Assembly (NCBI GenBank): GCA_029233925.1
Contig: JARGOX010000001.1
Location: 245,448-309,447, forward strand
Length of the DNA: 64,000 nucleotides
Reading direction: 5' to 3'
Origin: Rhizobiaceae bacterium
GTDB lineage: Bacteria > Pseudomonadota > Alphaproteobacteria > Rhizobiales > Rhizobiaceae
Position 1 is the stretch's first letter, and each line of letters starts with the position of its first letter. Below are positions 35,032-43,491 of the stretch, in pieces. The position numbers and the translations under genes are program-made. The notes under the pieces were generated by a model. It saw only the letters and a list, made by a program, of their open reading frames with translations, had not been told where the DNA came from and did no database searches.

Positions 35032-35348
35032 TTGCGCCCCAGATTTGTAGCTTGCGTCCCTGATTATTGTTTTGCTGCCCATTTTTGAATCACTTCAACC
35101 CGTTGAAATTAATAGAAATAACCAAATGAAAGGGGAGCAAGGGCGGCAAGGGAAGCAAGACCGCGCCTATGTATGGTGCTGCTGTTACCCTTCACCCCTT
35201 ATTCTTTCTCGCGCATGCGTACGGAGGTTTTGCTCCCCTAGCGCCCCTTGCGGCATAAACCATTGAAAACCCAAACCCTTTTGAAGGGGCGCAACAGGGA
35301 CGCAAGAGCGTCACCGCCCCTTGCACCCCATGATTGACAGGGCAGCAA
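35032..35348. repeat. Array of eleven TTGCNNCCC motifs (iteron-like), candidate replication origin or operator
   Basis: The motif occurs on the plus strand at 35032, 35052, 35072, 35230 and 35321, and on the minus strand (as GGGNNGCAA) at 35132, 35141, 35150, 35286, 35297 and 35340. The first three have an exact 20-bp period and the next three are contiguous 9-mers. A degenerate 20-bp unit with CCCNGATT surrounds the first group. About 0.04 copies would be expected by chance in 317 bp. The array lies downstream of the primase-helicase gene, where phage origins often lie. Confidence 0.65.
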
Positions 35349-35398
35349 GGCCCCATCCTGCCTCGTGGCGGCGAGAAGGGTCGGGGTGCGGGCGTGCC

Positions 35399-37186
35399 TC
35401 ATCTCGGATACCCGTCAAGGTCATTGCTGCCCGGTTGCCGCAAATATTCGGATTTCACCCTTATGCCACGATAAACAGTGTTGCCGGATTTGGCCTTCCA
35501 GAACCGTTTCATCTGGTCGTCGGGTGACGTCCACATCTTGCGGGCATAGTCGGGAAAGCGCCGCGAGAAGGTGACCTTCTTGAATTCGGCGAGGCCTTCC
35601 CGATTGGCATAATTGGTGTAGCCGATGAACAATTCACCCGGCTCGATGCTGTCATGCTCATTGCCCGTCACTTCACAGGCCAGCCGGATGAATGCGCCGA
35701 TCGGGTCCGATTCCTCGCGATATTCCGCCGTGGCGTCGACCACCACATCCGGTGGATTGAGCCCATAATTGAGATATTCCAGCGCGCCCTGGACCAGCCA
35801 GGCGAAGACACCTTCCTTTTCGGCCCGCAACTTTCGCGGCAAATCCCGGTCGACCTGGTCGCGCGCGATCTGCACCTCAAAGGGGACCAGCAGAACACGC
35901 CGCCAGATACCGTCCGAATTGTCGTCAATGCGCGGCTTGTGGTTGCCCTGCAGAACGATCTTGAATTGCGGGTCGATCTCGATGAAATCCTGATGCAGCC
36001 GGCGCACCGGCATTTTCTCGCCGCCGGTCATGGTCTTGATCAACGCGTCCTTGAGCTTGACGCCCATTTCCGGCTCGGAAGCAGCGACCAGCCGCGCGCC
36101 CGGCAGCCGGGCCAGATCCGGCGTTGCCTCATTGCCCCCGCGCTTGCCCTCACCGGCGAAACTGTCAATCGACAGCGTGACCGCATAATCACCCAGAATA
36201 TCGCATATGAGCTCCACCAAAGTGGATTTCCCGTTGCGGCCGGCGCCATAGAAAAACAGCAGGCATTGCTCCAGGGTGATCCCCAGCAGGCAATAACCAA
36301 AATAGCGTTTGAGAAAAGCCCGCACTTCCGGGTCCGGCTGCACGGTTTTGAAAAACCGGTCAAACACGGGCGCGTCACATGGCCCGTCCCAGCGCACGGG
36401 CGCCAGCTTTGATATCAAATCTGATGAGCGATGCGGATCCACCCGTACAAGCCATTCATAGGTCGGATCATCGGGATCGGAATCCGGATTCTCCTCGCGC
36501 AGGAACCGCAAAGTGCCCTTATCCGTGTTGATGGCATAGAGGTCGGTGTTGAGCAGATTGACCATGGCCGCCACATGCGGCGAGGCCTCGGTCAGCATAT
36601 TGTTGATCTTGGTCGTGCCGGCGCTGCTTTTGGCGTGGCTGTAGCGGGTGGACATGCGCCCGCGAACGGCCTTTTCGGATGCGCCCATCCGCTCGATGCG
36701 TTGATCCAGTTTGTCCAGCAACACCAGCTCATCGGGCGTCCATTTCTTGTTGGCGGCGGCGATCTTCTTTCTTTCCTTCAGCGCTTCCCGGCCATCCTCG
36801 ATCGCCAGTTTTTCAGCTTCGGTGGCGTCCAGCCTGATCGCCTCCTCGTGGATCCACTCCGCTGCCCGCTGTGCCAATGGGCGCACGATCGAACCGTCCT
36901 CATCCTCTTTCCAGCGCTTGCCGTCAAAGCCGTGCCAGCCGACACGGGCGACATGCAAAACCTTGTCGCCGTAACGCTTCAGGAACCGCCGTGCATTGCC
37001 GATATCCGTTTCGGGTTCCCGGGCGCATTCTTCCAGCAGCTCATCGGGCGAAAGGGACGATAGATCGCGATGCGCTGGCTCATTGCCCAAGGGGTCGGGG
37101 CTGCCGGCCATGCGCGCCTGGTCGGCGGCAGCAGCCAGAATGTTTTTGACCGTTTCGCGCGGATCCTTCTTGCTCTTGTCGCTCAT
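35399..37186 (-). CDS. Phage replicative helicase, SF3/D5-like (P4-type primase C-terminal family)
   Basis: 595 residues. The N-terminal D5_N-like region is followed by an SF3 helicase with Walker A G-A-G-R-N-G-K-S-T at residues 314-322 and a motif C Asn in V-L-Q-G-N-H-K-P-R-I. The C-terminal part is a winged helix. The start at 37186 forms ATGA with the upstream gene. Together they make a primase-helicase pair that would unwind at the origin. Confidence 0.88.
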   Translation of the reverse strand: MSDKSKKDPRETVKNILAAAADQARMAGSPDPLGNEPAHRDLSSLSPDELLEECAREPETDIGNARRFLKRYGDKVLHVARVGWHGFDGKRWKEDEDGSIVRPLAQRAAEWIHEEAIRLDATEAEKLAIEDGREALKERKKIAAANKKWTPDELVLLDKLDQRIERMGASEKAVRGRMSTRYSHAKSSAGTTKINNMLTEASPHVAAMVNLLNTDLYAINTDKGTLRFLREENPDSDPDDPTYEWLVRVDPHRSSDLISKLAPVRWDGPCDAPVFDRFFKTVQPDPEVRAFLKRYFGYCLLGITLEQCLLFFYGAGRNGKSTLVELICDILGDYAVTLSIDSFAGEGKRGGNEATPDLARLPGARLVAASEPEMGVKLKDALIKTMTGGEKMPVRRLHQDFIEIDPQFKIVLQGNHKPRIDDNSDGIWRRVLLVPFEVQIARDQVDRDLPRKLRAEKEGVFAWLVQGALEYLNYGLNPPDVVVDATAEYREESDPIGAFIRLACEVTGNEHDSIEPGELFIGYTNYANREGLAEFKKVTFSRRFPDYARKMWTSPDDQMKRFWKAKSGNTVYRGIRVKSEYLRQPGSNDLDGYPR

Positions 37187-38427
37187 CCCATACCCTCGCA
37201 AACCAGTTCGCAGAAATCGCCCCTGCCGCCTGGTGGCCAGGCGATGGCAGCGGTGCAGTTGGGGGCCAGCATTTCTATGCGCCCCTTGCCGCGCGCCATC
37301 GCGGAGGCCGTCGCTTCCGGCTCGCTGTCGCGCTCACCCAGAAGGACGCACTCGCGCACATGCGGCATGATCGGAAAGCCGTCCTGCAGACGTGCCGGGT
37401 CGGGAAACGGCGAGGCCACCATGACCGGGATCCTGCGGCCGTTCTTGTTGGTCTTTGTCAGTGTCGGGTGTTTGTAGCGTCCGGCTCTGGCCGGTGGCCC
37501 GGTCAGGTTGCCCAGATCCCCGGCGGCACAATAAAACGTATCGGGCCGAAACTCCTCCGCCCAGGCCACGGCCGTCACGGTTTCAATGCCCTCGCCGACA
37601 ATCCATCGTCGAGCGCGCGCCTCACCGAAAACCGGAATCAACCCGCCCTTTTTGCTGCCGCGCATCTTTTTGGCCGGCAGTTCCTTGCCCTTTTCGTCCC
37701 GCCCCAGCGTCGGGCGGAATTTTGGCCTGCGTTTCAGATCGATCCATGTGATATGGCAGCCAATGGGCAGCCCACCCGCATCAAGAAAAACCCCGATCAT
37801 CGCCGGGCCGCAATGGATCTCGGTCGCAAAGCCGCGCTCATCACGCCCGTGCCAATAGGTCTGGCTGGTTGCCTGGCGCAAATGCAGCCTGATGCCCTTT
37901 GGCAACGGTTTGTTCAGCCGGCGCTCCAGATAGATGCGCACGATCGGCGCTTGCGCAAAGACAGCGGCCCGTTCCCAGATGCCTCGTGCCTGCGCCTGTT
38001 CGCGCGCGCGAAAATCAAACGACGCGTTTTGGCGTTCCACCTGGCGGCGCTCGTTTTCAAGGCGTTGCTGCTCAAGCCGTTGCAGCCGTGCCGCGCGGTC
38101 GGTTTCGCTTTCCTGTCCGGCCTCATCGGGCACCGGCAGGCCGGTGACCAGGGCGCAGGCTTCCAGAAACTCCGGGCGCCGGTGGGCATCCAACCCGTTG
38201 ACATGCGCCGCCATGCCAATGGCATCCTTGCCACCAACAGCAGCGCCGCGACAGTTCCAGACATTCTTTTGCGTGTTGAATGAAAAGCAGTCCTTGCCGC
38301 CACAGGCCGGGCAAGGCTGCGGGTGCTCATGGCGCTTTTTGGTAAATTGCAGATTCAAAGCGCCGGCCGCCTCCTCAATGGAAACGGCGCGCGCCGCCTC
38401 TACAAAAAGGTCCAGCGCCACACTCAT
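37183..38427 (-). CDS. Phage primase with zinc and Toprim domains
   Basis: 414 residues. The zinc-binding N-terminus has Cys39, Cys42, Cys47 and Cys59 (C-P-A-C-G-G). A Toprim-like domain with V-G-E-G-I-E-T is found near residue 268. The centre is rich in Arg/Gln coiled coil. Such proteins prime DNA synthesis in temperate phages of this group. AGGTGG lies before the ATG at 38427. Confidence 0.82.
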   Translation of the reverse strand: MSVALDLFVEAARAVSIEEAAGALNLQFTKKRHEHPQPCPACGGKDCFSFNTQKNVWNCRGAAVGGKDAIGMAAHVNGLDAHRRPEFLEACALVTGLPVPDEAGQESETDRAARLQRLEQQRLENERRQVERQNASFDFRAREQAQARGIWERAAVFAQAPIVRIYLERRLNKPLPKGIRLHLRQATSQTYWHGRDERGFATEIHCGPAMIGVFLDAGGLPIGCHITWIDLKRRPKFRPTLGRDEKGKELPAKKMRGSKKGGLIPVFGEARARRWIVGEGIETVTAVAWAEEFRPDTFYCAAGDLGNLTGPPARAGRYKHPTLTKTNKNGRRIPVMVASPFPDPARLQDGFPIMPHVRECVLLGERDSEPEATASAMARGKGRIEMLAPNCTAAIAWPPGGRGDFCELVCEGMG

Positions 38428-38684
38428 GCCCACCTGCCAACCGCATTGGAGCGATAGAGGCCAGTGTCGAATGGCCCATTGGTGTTTAGGATGTGGTTAC
38501 CGCTGTCCCGGTCATTTGGGTGCTTGAGGAAAACAATCACATCGCCATGTCGAATGGCGACAAACTTTAGGATGCGAACGAGCAGACGAGCTATTCGGGA
38601 ACCCGGAAATCGGGTTGATTCCGATCTTGTTTCAGCCCAAGGTTGCCGCGCATCAATCAGCTGCAATGAGGGGCAGTAATCACA

Positions 38685-39998
38685 GTGGCAAAAGACGACA
38701 CTCATTCCATGGCCGAGGCCGTGAACTTGCAAACAGCGAAACTTTTCAATGACCTTTGCAGCAAAAAGACCCTGCCATTTGAGGGAGCCGATGCCCTTAC
38801 AATGGCGGAAGCAGAGGCCGAGAAGGTCGACAATCGGCATGAATACCTGATCAAAAGCGTACGCAATATTCTTTCGGACGAGGGGCAGAGCCTGATCGCA
38901 AAGCTCGAACAAGCCAAGATAGGCGTCGGAAATAAACCGCCGAACATTGCAAACCCCAAAGCTAAGCCTGTGATGTTGGTCGGAAACGTGACTTTGGTCA
39001 GAGATCGCGACACAGACGATCTGGTGAAAAGAATTGTTCAAATGTCTGGTACGACCGGCTATCCGGTCGAGACCAGGATTGAGACGGCATTCAGCTTCAT
39101 TGCAGCCTACGTTTCGAACAACGGTGAACTGTTTGAGCAGGATTTTTTGAGGAGATTCTCGGACTGGGAAAAATTCATGCTTCAGGAGGCACTGTCCCGA
39201 ATTGCCGCGGCTCAAACACTTCAGACAGGAGAGTCGAAAACAAGCGCCGAAATCAATCGCAATAAGAAACAGGTTGAATTTCTCATCTTGCGCGTTCAGG
39301 AACTCGGCGAGGGCGTCAAATATGCTAAGTCCATGTTTGAAAACATCGATGGTCTTGAAAGGAAAATCACTACGAAGGTTGCTGATGCCGAAAATGCGGT
39401 GGGTAAGGCAAAAGAAACAATTGATGAATACCAGAGCATCATTGGGGCAAATCTCGAAGACGCCAAGCTTGCTGCGGCCCGCAACCTTTGGAGCAACCGT
39501 GCCAAGCAACACCTTTTGTCCACCTATGGATTTAGCGTATTGAGCGCTTTGCTGCTGCTCTTGCCACTCGTTTTGACCTATTTTTTCAGATCTAATTTGA
39601 TGGCCGGGATTGCCTCTGTCGAATTGAACAGCATTTCCACCGTCGCAGAACTTGCGACAAAATACCCGAGCCTCGAGCTCGGAAGCTCTATTCTGGCTGC
39701 AGGCATCATCTCCCGCATCATTCTGTTCGTAATTCCTATTGGTCTGTATTTGTGGTTTGCCAAAATATCGGTGCGATTCCTGACCCGTTCCTTGCTGCTT
39801 CTTGATGATGCGCAGCAACGGGAAACAATGATGAACACTTATATCAAGCTGATTGAAGAAAAGGGCACAGTTCCTGCGGACAGAGCAATTGTACTTGAGG
39901 CGCTTTTCCGCCGCGCTCCCGGACATGGAAACGACACCGTTGAACCATTTAACATTTCCGAAATTGCAAAAATGGGCCTGGGAAAAGTTGGCGATTAG
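38685..39998 (+). CDS. Two-pass membrane protein with coiled coil, probable DUF6161 family
   Basis: 437 residues. Residues 130-285 form a helical and coiled-coil region. Two membrane segments lie near residues 286-304 and 346-364. The C-terminus (L-L-L-D-D-A-Q-Q-R-E-T-M, V-L-E-A-L-F-R-R) matches what I recall of the DUF6161 family, whose function is unknown. A GTG at 38685 is used; an ATG at 38709 is possible. Gene orientation opposite to the replication operon marks it as cargo, possibly a defence or sensor protein. Confidence 0.7.
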   Translation: MAKDDTHSMAEAVNLQTAKLFNDLCSKKTLPFEGADALTMAEAEAEKVDNRHEYLIKSVRNILSDEGQSLIAKLEQAKIGVGNKPPNIANPKAKPVMLVGNVTLVRDRDTDDLVKRIVQMSGTTGYPVETRIETAFSFIAAYVSNNGELFEQDFLRRFSDWEKFMLQEALSRIAAAQTLQTGESKTSAEINRNKKQVEFLILRVQELGEGVKYAKSMFENIDGLERKITTKVADAENAVGKAKETIDEYQSIIGANLEDAKLAAARNLWSNRAKQHLLSTYGFSVLSALLLLLPLVLTYFFRSNLMAGIASVELNSISTVAELATKYPSLELGSSILAAGIISRIILFVIPIGLYLWFAKISVRFLTRSLLLLDDAQQRETMMNTYIKLIEEKGTVPADRAIVLEALFRRAPGHGNDTVEPFNISEIAKMGLGKVGD

Positions 39999-40000
39999 CC

Positions 40001-40531
40001 TCACGCGCGTGCCTCCCCTAGCAACAACGCCATGGCTTCGCCCCGTGCCGTCAGCCGGATTTCATGGAGATGGTTTTGCGCGGTCAACACCAGGAAGCCC
40101 TGCTCCTGGAGCGACTTCAGGCGCCTGCGGTGTTCGCGCAAAAAGCTGTTGCTAATCCGGCAAATGTGGCCCTGGTTGATTTTCTGCAACAATTGCTGTG
40201 TCTGCCTTGAGCGGATGAAAGGAACATGCCGCCCGTCAGCGACAATTTGCAGGCCTTGCTCGGCGCTGTCCTCCGGCCCGCGCCAAGTCCAGCCATCCCG
40301 CAACAGGATGCGCGCGACTTCAAGAGCCGTCGTTTTCATGTGGGCAGCAATGCGCGCCAGGGGCCAGCCCTGTTCGGCAAGCAGAAGCGCGGCCTCGCGC
40401 TGCAACAGGCTGGTCGGCTGATTGCGCCCGATGGCTTGCGGCAGGCCAAACTGGTCGCCCACATCGGGCATAGGTGAGACCGGCTTGCCGGGCTGGCCGA
40501 ACTGGACGGAAATGATCTGGTTTTCTATCAA
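40001..40531 (-). CDS. Winged-helix DNA-binding protein, 176 aa
   Basis: An N-terminal HTH (A-A-L-L-L-A-E-Q-G-W-P-L-A-R-I-A-A-H-M-K-T-T) and a second winged-helix half with L-T-A-R-G-E-A. It starts at a TTG (40531) that overlaps the stop of the preceding small gene by TTGA. The long upstream open frame (to 40897) is a shadow of the next genes and is not used. Likely an early regulator of phage replication. Confidence 0.65.
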   Translation of the reverse strand: MIENQIISVQFGQPGKPVSPMPDVGDQFGLPQAIGRNQPTSLLQREAALLLAEQGWPLARIAAHMKTTALEVARILLRDGWTWRGPEDSAEQGLQIVADGRHVPFIRSRQTQQLLQKINQGHICRISNSFLREHRRRLKSLQEQGFLVLTAQNHLHEIRLTARGEAMALLLGEARA

Positions 40532-40704
40532 CCGGCAATACCTCGAAACTTGTGCAGCAGGCGCTCGATCTTCCACTCGGGCTGATCCAGCGCCGTGGCG
40601 ATATCCAGTGTGTCGAACCGCTCGGTCTTCCATAAGACATAGGCAGCGACAGCCTTGATGGTGGACATTTCCAGCGGGTGTTCCGGCAATCTGATAACGC
40701 TCAT
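40528..40704 (-). CDS. Small helical early protein, 58 aa
   Basis: Too short for most gene finders. It runs from ATG 40704 (ATGA overlap with the upstream gene's stop) to TGA 40528 (overlap with the next TTG). The sequence contains a helix-turn-helix-like stretch (F-D-T-L-D-I-A-T-A-L-D-Q-P-E-W-K-I-E-R-L-L). The two overlaps and protein-like composition support it. Confidence 0.65.
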   Translation of the reverse strand: MSVIRLPEHPLEMSTIKAVAAYVLWKTERFDTLDIATALDQPEWKIERLLHKFRGIAG

Positions 40705-41087
40705 GGTCGTGCCCTCTCTTCTGCGGAATTACCCGCTTGCCCGGCATTTGTGGTTTCCTGCTTTGCGCGGCTATTGCGCTTTTGCCGCCAGGCACGCATG
40801 CCTTGGAATTCGCTTGCCCCAAGGCCCTGCACGCCGCCACGGGCGCGCCGGTCCAGCCAGGCGCTTTCCAGCGGCGTGAGTGTTTCTCTCGCCGCAAATC
40901 CCCTGCAGGTCGGCAGGTAGAAAACCGCGTAACAAAGGGCGCCTTCGGGAATGGCCGCCACCTCCTGCGGGGTGGTCAGAACAACGCACCAATTGGGCCT
41001 GTCCTCCAGCGTCACGCCCAGCACCTCCTCCATCAGGGCGCGAGCCGGGTTGTTGGTGATGATGCGCAGGCGGATGGTATCGCTCAT
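40701..41087 (-). CDS. Early-operon protein, 128 aa
   Basis: No recognised domain. A strand-helix N-terminal part (I-R-L-R-I-I-T-N-N-P-A-R-A) with a C-terminal basic tail. ATGA overlaps at both ends place it inside the leftward early operon. Function unknown. Confidence 0.65.
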   Translation of the reverse strand: MSDTIRLRIITNNPARALMEEVLGVTLEDRPNWCVVLTTPQEVAAIPEGALCYAVFYLPTCRGFAARETLTPLESAWLDRRARGGVQGLGASEFQGMRAWRQKRNSRAKQETTNAGQAGNSAEERARP

Positions 41088-41449
41088 GCCGCTGCCCGCC
41101 CGTTGTTTCGATAGGCGTGCCTGTTTTGCAGAATATAGCCGTGGCCCCAAACAGTCCTGATCACCACCCCATGGGCTTTCAGCTTGGCGCGCATTTTGCA
41201 GGCAATGACCTTGATGGTATTGGATGCCGGCGGGTCATTGGGCCGATCACCATAGAGCGCCATCATCAGGAGATCATAGGACACAATCTCTTGCGTCATG
41301 AGGCAGCGAAACACCCGCTGCTCGCTTGGCGTCAGCCGCCAGGCCGCGGGAATGGACACATTGTCAGGCGCCAGCGCTTCTCGCAGCTGGCGGTTTTCTT
41401 CTTGCAGGGTATCGAGCTGCTCGCGCAGTTTCGCCTCAGTTGGAAACAT
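41084..41449 (-). CDS. Winged-helix protein of the response-regulator C-terminal type, 121 aa
   Basis: A short N-terminal coiled coil (L-R-E-Q-L-D-T-L-Q-E-E) is followed by a winged helix: L-T-P-S-E-Q-R-V-F-R-C-L, Y-D-L-L-M-M-A-L-Y, N-T-I-K-V-I-A-C-K-M-R-A-K-L and T-V-W-G-H-G-Y. That is the OmpR/PhoB effector fold without a receiver. GGAGGG lies 7 bases before ATG 41449. It is a probable early transcription regulator. Confidence 0.75.
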   Translation of the reverse strand: MFPTEAKLREQLDTLQEENRQLREALAPDNVSIPAAWRLTPSEQRVFRCLMTQEIVSYDLLMMALYGDRPNDPPASNTIKVIACKMRAKLKAHGVVIRTVWGHGYILQNRHAYRNNGRAAA

Positions 41450-41535
41450 CACGCTGCCCTCCGGTTAAAACAGGAATCAAAGTGGTTTTGATTGGCTGCA
41501 ATGCGCGCTAATGTTGCAGGCTGGGGGACGCGCCA

Positions 41536-42564
41536 ATGAACTGGGACTGGCTGACTGGATTTTTTAGGCGGAAGGGATCGGACGACTATTCTGATCCGTT
41601 TTTTAAGTGGGCAGTGATAGTTGGCGCTGTCACGATGATCTTTGTTGTCTGTGCCGGTTTCAATGTCATCAATTCTGACCATCCGGATATCCGAGCGCGC
41701 GCTTTTCAGCCCTTCTTCTTTGCTGTTTTTGGAGCCGTAACATTTCTGACCATAGCCTGGCGTGGCCGAATTTCCGAAAAACAAACACGATTGCAGCTTG
41801 CCCAAAATGAATCCACGCAGCAACAATTGCAGGCAGCCAGAGAGCAGAACATCGCCGAAATGTATCAAAAGGGCGCTGAAATGCTTTCTAGGGAGGAAGA
41901 TGTACAGGTTATCGCTGGGATCGCTTTCCTCGAAACGGTCGCGATTGACCCAAATGATTTTCTCGCTGTTCGAGCAATGAATATCTTGGCTGATTATTTG
42001 CAAGACAACTTTTCCACCAGTCACAGTGGAAAAAAACCTTATGAGGCGGTGCAAGCCCTCAATGCCGTCAATGCTAGATATCCGAACCGTTTTGCAAATC
42101 GCCGATTGGAGTTCAAAACCGAAACAAAGGATGAGTGGCTGCTTGTCAAGGGTGTGGCGCATGTCTGGTACCGAGGAGGTACGATTGTTACCATTGATTT
42201 GAAGAATGAAATCATCAACAGGGATCCTCTCAACAAGGGAGCAGAATCTGCCTTGTCGTTTAATCATCTGATATTTAATAGCGGTCGAATGTGTCTCCCA
42301 ATGGCCGCTCATGAGTGCAGTTTTGTAAATATCAAGTTCACAAATTTTATGTGCGAGTTCATTAAAAATCACCAATTTGAGAATTGTGATTTTTCGGGTT
42401 GCACTGTGGGCAACGCCCAGCTTTTCCCCGATTTGCGTGCGCAGGGTTGTCGTTACGACCCCAATAATCCGCCCAAAACCAGCGGAGATTTTAATTGGGA
42501 AAAGGTTCTTATTCCGGAAGCTGTCGTGACCTATTCTCAAGGGCGGTATAGTGCCATTAGCTGA
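41536..42564 (+). CDS. Membrane protein with pentapeptide-like C-terminus
   Basis: 342 residues. Two membrane segments (near residues 25-45 and 60-77) are followed by a helical region (80-130), then a C-terminal part with irregular pentapeptide-like strands (C-S-F-V-N-I-K-F-T-N-F-M-C-E-F, F-E-N-C-D-F-S-G-C-T-V-G-N-A). Pentapeptide proteins with membrane anchors are frequent in prophage defence and toxin islands, but no function can be assigned. It is on the opposite strand to its neighbours. Confidence 0.7.
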   Translation: MNWDWLTGFFRRKGSDDYSDPFFKWAVIVGAVTMIFVVCAGFNVINSDHPDIRARAFQPFFFAVFGAVTFLTIAWRGRISEKQTRLQLAQNESTQQQLQAAREQNIAEMYQKGAEMLSREEDVQVIAGIAFLETVAIDPNDFLAVRAMNILADYLQDNFSTSHSGKKPYEAVQALNAVNARYPNRFANRRLEFKTETKDEWLLVKGVAHVWYRGGTIVTIDLKNEIINRDPLNKGAESALSFNHLIFNSGRMCLPMAAHECSFVNIKFTNFMCEFIKNHQFENCDFSGCTVGNAQLFPDLRAQGCRYDPNNPPKTSGDFNWEKVLIPEAVVTYSQGRYSAIS

Positions 42565-42593
42565 TATTTCACATTGCATTAGTTTTACCCACC

Positions 42594-43070
42594 TCATTTC
42601 CCCCTCCCGCCCGCAAGCCGCCTTCGCAGGTTGGTCAGCACCGCTTCGGCCTCGCGGATTTCCTTGAGAATATTGGCGTGCTCGCTCGGCGAAATGATCC
42701 CGTCCGCCTGAGCGTCCAGAACCGCCGATGACACATCGCCTGCCTCCTGGATGAAGCGCGACACCAGCCCGTTCAGGTTCTCGCCCTGCCCGGCGTCGTC
42801 GACAGCTGCCAGCCGGTAGCCCAGCGCCGAGGCCATATGCGCGGTGATGATCGGCTCTTCGGCCGCCCGGTCCATTTCCAGCGCGATATCCACCGGCGCG
42901 AAAACTTCGCGATCCGGGGCGCTGTTTGATCCGTAGCGGTAAAGCTGCGCCGGGCTCTTGCGGGTGAAGGGCGAGAGATTGCCGCCCCCTGCTCTGGTCA
43001 GCGCATGTTTGGTCGCCATTTTCAGCGCGAACCGTTCGGCGATGGACAGGAGACGATCAAGCCCGCTCAT
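42594..43070 (-). CDS. Phage regulatory protein, CII/CP76-like
   Basis: 158 residues. The region D-I-A-L-E-M-D-R-A-A-E-E-P-I-I-T-A-H-M-A and the helical C-terminus resemble the Phage_CP76 (CII-type) family as I know it. It is an early regulator in P2-like and Mu-like prophages. It is the second ORF of the leftward early transcript. Its ATG overlaps the stop of the preceding frame by ATGA. Confidence 0.6.
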   Translation of the reverse strand: MSGLDRLLSIAERFALKMATKHALTRAGGGNLSPFTRKSPAQLYRYGSNSAPDREVFAPVDIALEMDRAAEEPIITAHMASALGYRLAAVDDAGQGENLNGLVSRFIQEAGDVSSAVLDAQADGIISPSEHANILKEIREAEAVLTNLRRRLAGGRGK

Positions 43071-43399
43071 GCTGCACCCCCGGAATTTGCGAGAAATTCA
43101 GCGCCGCTTTCTCGCTGACAGGCCTGCACGCCCGAGGCACATTTGCCCCAGGCAAATGTGAAGATTGAACGGGATGGAAATGCAAACACCAGAAAACCGG
43201 CGGCCCGCCCCGCGCGCGAGAAGGCAGGCCGCCGCGCGCCCGAACGCGGGAATGGAGCAGGCGCGAAAGAGTGATCGGCGCAATTCATCATTGGCCGATT
43301 TGTATTTTGATGCTGCACCGAGAGCTCTGAACCGGTGACCGATTCGCCTCCGGCGATAATATCGATGACTGTTTTTGCAGGTTTTTTTGAATCACGCAT
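43067..43399 (-). CDS. Possible first ORF of the leftward early transcript
   Basis: The frame starts at an ATG about where transcription from the operator-controlled promoter would begin and ends in an ATGA overlap with the CII-like gene. The N-terminus (M-R-D-S-K-K-P-A-K-T-V-I-D-I-I-A-G-G) looks Cro-like, but the rest is Arg/Pro/Ala rich and contains a 23-bp palindrome, so it may be partly non-coding. I do not claim a Cro function. Confidence 0.35.
   Translation of the reverse strand: MRDSKKPAKTVIDIIAGGESVTGSELSVQHQNTNRPMMNCADHSFAPAPFPRSGARRPAFSRAGRAAGFLVFAFPSRSIFTFAWGKCASGVQACQRESGAEFLANSGGAA
43138..43160. repeat. Perfect 23-bp palindrome with 3-bp centre
   Basis: Arms CACATTTGCC and GGCAAATGTG enclose CCA. 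No T-tract follows on either strand, so this is not a simple terminator. It may be a regulator site or RNA hairpin in the leader of the leftward early transcript. Confidence 0.6.
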
Positions 43400-43404
43400 T
43401 CTCA

Positions 43405-43490
43405 ATTTGTGCCATAATCGCATATACCAGTCAATGGAATTAAGCGATTATCGCACAGGACGAATTGCGTGTTTTTATGCGAAGATCGCA
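43405..43490. promoter_or_regulatory. Early control region: three repressor operators and leftward promoter
   Basis: Three sites match TGCGATNATCGCA: 43410-43422, 43443-43455 and 43478-43490, with centres 33 and 35 bp apart. On the minus strand TTGACT (43429-43434) and ACAAAT (43405-43410) are spaced 18 bp and enclose the first operator. The third ends one base before the repressor ATG at 43492, so the repressor would block both directions and regulate itself. Confidence 0.75.
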
Positions 43491-43491
43491 T

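Noticed and set aside
38424-40004. 526-codon open frame on the minus strand
   Set aside because: It lies antisense to the DUF6161-like gene, has Cys/Phe/Arg-rich shadow composition, and no ribosome binding site.
40532-40897. N-terminal extension of the 176-residue winged-helix gene to 298 residues
   Set aside because: The extension runs antisense-like through two other genes that overlap neatly by ATGA, and its composition is of shadow type.
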